Source: Raoultibacter phocaeensis (GTDB lineage Bacteria > Actinomycetota > Coriobacteriia > Coriobacteriales > Eggerthellaceae). From it: a stretch of 64,000 nt of DNA. How positions within the stretch are numbered: the stretch's first letter is position 1; each line of letters begins with the position of its first letter. The stretch is from contig NZ_CABDUX010000001.1 of the NCBI RefSeq assembly GCF_901411515.1, forward strand, positions 1,178,001-1,242,000, read 5' to 3'. A model generated the notes under the pieces. The model was not told the DNA's origin, did no database searches, and saw nothing but the letters and a program-made list of their open reading frames with translations. Positions 59,739 through 64,000 of the stretch are shown piece after piece. The position numbers and the translations under genes are program-made.

Positions 59739-61322
59739 TTACAGATACGCATCCTTCTCGCTCTTCGTCCATTCGACGAGCGTTGCTGATTCTGTGTCCT
59801 CGGTAGCCGCTGCGGCGCCGGCGATCTTTCCGAACACGAGCGCCTGGATAAGGCCGTTGCCACTCATATAGGCAGCGCCGCCGCGCGATGAGAAGCCTTC
59901 AGTGCAGCCGCCTGCAGCATAAAGCCCCTTGATGAGGCTCTTGTCGGCTCGCAGCACATGCCCCGCAACGTCGGTTGCCATGCCGCCTTGCGTATGGCGG
60001 ATTTCGCCCGTGATCTTGACGGCGTAGTACGGACCATCGAAGCTGGCAGGCAAATGGGCGCGGTTGAACTTGTCTTCGCCTTTGCCGATCGCTTCTTGGT
60101 ATTCCGCAATCGTCTTCTCAAGCGTTGCCGTATCGGCCCCGATGGCTGCGGCGAGTTCGGCTGCGTCCGCACCCTTCATGACAATGCCTTCTTCTTCCCA
60201 TCCGGCGTACTTCGCGCTCTTCTCGATCTGGGCGTCGGTGAAGCACAGATACGCGATGTGGTCGGTCTGGGCAAGCACATGGGGGGAGAGCTCGGAGTAT
60301 CCGCCGTACTCGCTCATGAACCGGTTGCCTTCTTGGTTCACGATGATGCCGCCGTTGTTGGCAACGCCTTGCTCGAGCGTCTGACCGTTGTCGACGCCGT
60401 GGAACGCGTGGCCCTGGTACGCTCCCATGTTCTGCAACTCGGCTCCGAGTTCCTGGGCCCACAGGATGCCTTCGCCGGTCGCGCCGGGTGCCACCACTTT
60501 GACCGCGTCGACCGCTTCGGGGCAGTACTGCGCGAGCATATCGGCGTTGTTGGCGAATCCACTTGAAGCCAGTACGGTGTTGTTGGCGATAACGGCGATT
60601 TCGTCTTTACCGCTCTTGCCGTAGGCGCCGACGACCGTATCGTCCTCGTCGGCGAGCACAAGGCCGAGCATTTCGCACGAGAGCATCTGGGTGATGTTCG
60701 CTTCATTACCCATGCTTGCGATGAGCGCATCGGTGAGGCCTTTGCCGGCGTCGTTGGTCGTGTGCATGCGGTGCGCCGTCTGGCCGTAGTACAGAGCCTG
60801 GTCGATCGTCCATACGGCACCGTGAGCCTCGGTCCATTCGACGATGTCCTTTGACTGCTCGGTGACGGTATACACCAGGTCGGGGCGCACGCTGTAGTTG
60901 TTCGGGCGCATGATGTCCATGACGCACGCGCCGATGCTGTCGGCTTCGCCCATCTCGGTTTGCTGTTTGGTGCCCACGGCGGGAATCTTGCCGCTCGAGA
61001 GCATCGTGGCTCCGCCGAGTGTGCTTGTCTTCTCGCAAAGGATTACCTGGGCGCCCTGCTCGGCGGCGCTCAGTGCGGCGCAGATGCCTGCACCCCCGCC
61101 GCCGATCACGAGCACGTCGGTTTCGCTGAGCTGCATGCTCGCAACGTCGCTCTTGCGCTTGGCGTAAGCGAAGTTTCCCGTGCTCTGCCCAGTACCGGAG
61201 GTGGCAGCGCTATCGGTCGGCTTTTCGGACGGGGCGCAGGCGGAAAGCGCTCCTGCAGAGGCGATCGTAACCGATCCGATCGCCAACCCTTTGAGCAGAT
61301 CTCTTCTGGTAAGGTTTCCCAT
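59739..61322 (-). CDS. Exported FAD-dependent fumarate-reductase-like flavoprotein (third)
   Basis: 527 residues. The Tat signal 'TRRDLLKGLAIGS' precedes a lipobox-like 'LSAC' near residue 29. FAD motif 'TDVLVIGGGGAGICAALSAA' is at about residue 68, and the closing block is 'GLYAAGGCTEGFSSRGGAAYMSGNG'. It has no fused FMN or heme domain, and no cytochrome gene is adjacent, so the electron donor is unclear. It is divergent from a LysR gene, its likely regulator. The acceptor is unknown. Confidence 0.85.
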   Translation of the reverse strand: MGNLTRRDLLKGLAIGSVTIASAGALSACAPSEKPTDSAATSGTGQSTGNFAYAKRKSDVASMQLSETDVLVIGGGGAGICAALSAAEQGAQVILCEKTSTLGGATMLSSGKIPAVGTKQQTEMGEADSIGACVMDIMRPNNYSVRPDLVYTVTEQSKDIVEWTEAHGAVWTIDQALYYGQTAHRMHTTNDAGKGLTDALIASMGNEANITQMLSCEMLGLVLADEDDTVVGAYGKSGKDEIAVIANNTVLASSGFANNADMLAQYCPEAVDAVKVVAPGATGEGILWAQELGAELQNMGAYQGHAFHGVDNGQTLEQGVANNGGIIVNQEGNRFMSEYGGYSELSPHVLAQTDHIAYLCFTDAQIEKSAKYAGWEEEGIVMKGADAAELAAAIGADTATLEKTIAEYQEAIGKGEDKFNRAHLPASFDGPYYAVKITGEIRHTQGGMATDVAGHVLRADKSLIKGLYAAGGCTEGFSSRGGAAYMSGNGLIQALVFGKIAGAAAATEDTESATLVEWTKSEKDAYL

Positions 61323-61615
61323 GTTCGTTCCCTTCCTCGATGGCTGCGGTGTTACCCGCGATAGGGGGCACTATACGAAGCGTTGCGAGGGGAGAAAAGA
61401 AACTCTTTTATTGCTTTATCCGTCAACTGAAGGTTTGCGAATTAGTAAAATCCCACGTCAAGTAGTAGGTTGTGTAGTCTTGTCGGCACCAGTCACTGCG
61501 GCGAGCGCAATCGTGCCATTGAGGAAGCGGCCGATTTGCCTATACTGGAAACGAAGTCGCCGAGCGCAGTCGGATCTCGAGTGCCTTGGGAGTGAATTCG
61601 CCATAAGGGGATGCT
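61323..61615. promoter_or_regulatory. Divergent promoter region (293 bp)
   Basis: Between the third flavoprotein gene and the LysR gene. AT-rich around 61400-61475, where both promoters probably lie. LysR proteins usually bind such shared regions; no clear T-N11-A palindrome could be fixed by eye. Confidence 0.4.
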
Positions 61616-62575
61616 GTGGCACAATTTCGGATGGATGTCGATCAGAGACGGTATTTTTGCACGCTTTGCTCGACAGGCAACATAACGCAAGCGGCGCAGA
61701 CGCTTTTCATCTCGCGACAGGGCTTGTCGAAAAGCATGAAGGCGCTCGAAAGCCATGTGGGGGCGCAGCTGTTCGAGCGCGGCAAGAACGGCGTCACGCT
61801 TACCGAGGCGGGGCGCGTGCTGCTCCGCTACATCCGTGAAGACGATCGGCTTTGGGATGCGTGCATGGCCGATATCCGCGAGGCGAGCGAAGCGGAGCCG
61901 GTGTCGATTCGCATCGGCTTGCTCAGTATGTACGTCGGATACGAGCAGAAGCGTGAGCTGTTCGCGAGTTTTCAGGATGATGCGGACATCAGAATCGAGG
62001 TGGTCGACGGCGACCACGACGCGTTCTGGCAGGCTATTGCCGCAGGGGAGATGGATTTCGCGTTTACGATCAGCCCGCCCGATGACATGGGCCTTCCGAC
62101 GATCAAGCTTGCCAACGACACCCTTGCGGTACTGCTCAGCGTGAACGATCCGTTGGCCAAAAAAGCCTGCATCGATTTTAAGGCGGATCTGCGCGGCAAG
62201 ACCGTCATCCAGACGAGCCCCTACAAAGGTCGGTTGTACGAGACGGCGTTCAAAAATCACGGTATCGAAACCGAGTTACTTCTGCATGATAGAAACCTCA
62301 TGCTCGCGCGGGTGTCTACGAGCGAGGATTGCTTCATCATCCAAACTCAGTACGCGAAAGATCTAGTAACCGACCAGGTGTGCATGCGGCCGCTCGTCAA
62401 CGCCCCCATCGAGATGGACTCGACGTTCGTGTTTCGCGCCGATCTGAACGACGCAGCGCGTGCGGTCGCGCTCAAGCTTTTGGAGGCATCGGGCAAGCAG
62501 GACGAGCTCGATGCGTATTTCGCCGAGCACAAGCCGATGGGCGGAAAATCGGCAGCAAGGAGCGGCCAGGCATAA
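61616..62575 (+). CDS. LysR-family transcriptional regulator
   Basis: 319 residues from GTG. Winged helix-turn-helix 'NITQAAQTLFISRQGLSKSM' with 'LESHVGAQLFERGKNGVTLTEAG' (read in parts) lies in the first 65 residues. A substrate-binding domain follows. It is divergent from the flavoprotein gene and is the probable activator of that reductase. Confidence 0.9.
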   Translation: MAQFRMDVDQRRYFCTLCSTGNITQAAQTLFISRQGLSKSMKALESHVGAQLFERGKNGVTLTEAGRVLLRYIREDDRLWDACMADIREASEAEPVSIRIGLLSMYVGYEQKRELFASFQDDADIRIEVVDGDHDAFWQAIAAGEMDFAFTISPPDDMGLPTIKLANDTLAVLLSVNDPLAKKACIDFKADLRGKTVIQTSPYKGRLYETAFKNHGIETELLLHDRNLMLARVSTSEDCFIIQTQYAKDLVTDQVCMRPLVNAPIEMDSTFVFRADLNDAARAVALKLLEASGKQDELDAYFAEHKPMGGKSAARSGQA

Positions 62576-62747
62576 CGAGCGCGAGATGTGCGTTCGTTGG
62601 AAACGCACTGCGGGGTGGCTGCGATTAGGTATGCACCGCAGGATGACTATGACCGCTGGTTCAACCCTTGCCGTCGCCCTCATCGGGGGTAGTTCCCGGC
62701 AGAATCGGGAAATGCACTGCGGGTTGGCCGCAACCGCCCCAGCAGGT

Positions 62748-64000
62748 TCAACCTTGGCTATCTTCCTCGTCAGGCGCAGTCTCTTCCAGCAGATCGAGCA
62801 GCTCTTGACGCGAGTGTACCTTGAGTTTCTGGTAGATGTGGCTCGTATGGGTGTTTACCGTGTTCATCGAAAGGTGCAGCTCTTCTTGGATGCGCGGCGC
62901 GGATCTTCCCTTCGCCATGAGTTTGAGCACATCGGATTCGCGTCCCGATAGCTTGCCGATGCGGATGAGCCGCTTGCATCGATCATCGAGCGATCCGCTG
63001 GTTTCAGCCGGCGCTTCGACTTTGACGAAGATGGGAACGTTGCCGTGTTCGGTGAACACGAACGAATACGTAGCGACGACGAGAACGCCGAGGATGACCG
63101 AGGTAATGCCGAGCAGGTCGGGAAGTATCGCCTCGAAATGGCGGTACGCATGGAACATGCCGAATCCGAGCAGCAGATCGAGCGAGAACGCGATGCGTGT
63201 CAGTGAAAACACGAGTGCGGGCGACGTGCGGTAGCGCTGGCAGAAGTTGAAAGCGATGATCATGATCATGATCTTGAACAGAAACGCGCCGAAGTTGGTG
63301 ATGCCGTACATGAGGTCGAGGTTGTGCTGAGCGTAGGGCATGAACAGCACGGCGATCATGGTGAGCAGAAACGATATGCGGTACACAAGCGACATGCGAT
63401 GGCTGTGATCGGTGATGATGACCACGAGCATGATGGAGCAGGCGACTTTGACGATCAGCAGCACGAGGTTGAGCCCGCCCGAGTAGAACAGTAAATCGGA
63501 GCCTTGCAGGTAATAGTTGCGCATGAATTCGTCGATGAAGCTGATGACGAAGATGCTGCAGCACAGTAAGAAGAGCGCTTTGCGCTGCCCGGTCCGCTTC
63601 GGAGGCAGCTTCGGTTCGCTGATGAACTCTTCGTTGCGCGGTGTTTTTACAAGCAGAACGGCTGATCCTACCGGCATGATCGATGCAATGCCCACGATGA
63701 TCCACGGACTGAGCTCGGGAAGATAGGCTACAGCGGTCAACACATACATGAACAAGCTGTTCACAAGTACACTCAGGACGAACCCGACCAAATCGTTTGC
63801 TTTGCAGAACGCTTGGTACCACGCAACGAAAAACCAGCCTGAAGCAATGCCTGTGAGTATGCCCGCGCAAACCTGCAGCGCAATCGAGAGGAACGAGCCT
63901 CCCGCCGAAAAGGGGATCATGAACGTTCCGATGCCTGCGCACACGGAAAGCGCAACGATGACGGTGCGGTTTTCGAGCAGCTCCTCGAATCGCTTTGCGA
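62748..64000 (-). CDS. Membrane-anchored LuxR-family regulator, cut by the window end
   Basis: The frame stays open past the GTG at 63944 to the last base ('RFEELLENRTVIVAL'), so the true start is outside the window. About ten membrane segments are seen, then a LuxR helix-turn-helix ('LSGRESDVLKLMAKGRSAP', 'LHLSMNTVNTHTSHIYQKL'). It is the third such protein of the window and lies downstream of the LysR gene on the opposite strand. Target unknown. Confidence 0.85.
   Translation of the reverse strand, partial: AKRFEELLENRTVIVALSVCAGIGTFMIPFSAGGSFLSIALQVCAGILTGIASGWFFVAWYQAFCKANDLVGFVLSVLVNSLFMYVLTAVAYLPELSPWIIVGIASIMPVGSAVLLVKTPRNEEFISEPKLPPKRTGQRKALFLLCCSIFVISFIDEFMRNYYLQGSDLLFYSGGLNLVLLIVKVACSIMLVVIITDHSHRMSLVYRISFLLTMIAVLFMPYAQHNLDLMYGITNFGAFLFKIMIMIIAFNFCQRYRTSPALVFSLTRIAFSLDLLLGFGMFHAYRHFEAILPDLLGITSVILGVLVVATYSFVFTEHGNVPIFVKVEAPAETSGSLDDRCKRLIRIGKLSGRESDVLKLMAKGRSAPRIQEELHLSMNTVNTHTSHIYQKLKVHSRQELLDLLEETAPDEEDSQG

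Overview
The window reads as chromosomal DNA of a high-GC anaerobic gut actinobacterium of the Eggerthellaceae (Coriobacteriia). The basis is gene content, not a database match. It has several Tat-exported flavoprotein reductases, each next to its own regulator, and three regulators that join a membrane domain to a LuxR helix-turn-helix. It also has a bis-MGD enzyme of the catechol-dehydroxylase type, a menaquinone gene set, and a C-P lyase operon ending in a PHP phosphodiesterase of the kind described from Eggerthella lenta. No rRNA or tRNA gene was seen. A perfect parS site at 22681-22696 suggests the window lies in the origin-proximal part of the chromosome.

Layout. 1-7185: a 5'-truncated molybdopterin oxidoreductase, a small two-cluster ferredoxin-like subunit, two MFS carriers, three small zinc-ribbon proteins and a LysR regulator. 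7583-10356: a DUF6323/DUF6179 pair and a DUF2974 lipase-fold protein. 10357-11298: a repeat-rich gap. 11299-22594: a full phosphonate uptake and C-P lyase operon (phnD C E E G H I J K M L plus PHP). 22681-24449: parS, a VapBC-like toxin-antitoxin pair and exonuclease III. 24715-28693: a secreted flavoprotein reductase, an FMN-binding lipoprotein and a membrane LuxR protein.

28807-37448: a MoeA-like gene divergent from a six-gene operon that encodes a BtuCDF/FecBCD-type importer followed by NifD-, NifK- and NifH-like proteins. This is the strongest candidate for an undescribed system. All six P-cluster-type cysteines and both NifH cluster cysteines are present, but the two protein ligands of FeMo-cofactor are absent, and no nifE, nifN or nifB is seen in the window. 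37624-42680: a cyclophilin, then a membrane LuxR protein divergent from a second flavoprotein reductase with a multiheme cytochrome. 43187-46168: repeats, folE, an ACT-domain protein, a stand-alone NrdD-type glycyl-radical domain, and MscL with a zinc ribbon.

46480-54589: menF, menD, menH, menB and a menE-menC fusion, which convert chorismate to dihydroxynaphthoyl-CoA. 54707-59715: an amino-acid antiporter, an AlbA/ATPase regulator and a dimethylarginine dimethylaminohydrolase, with a toxin-antitoxin pair placed between ddaH and a duplicated copy of its 3' end. 59739-64000: a third flavoprotein reductase, a divergent LysR regulator and a membrane LuxR protein cut by the window end.

Together the genes describe respiration on organic acceptors. 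Menaquinone would feed exported flavoproteins through heme and FMN carriers, and one-component regulators would switch each module by substrate.
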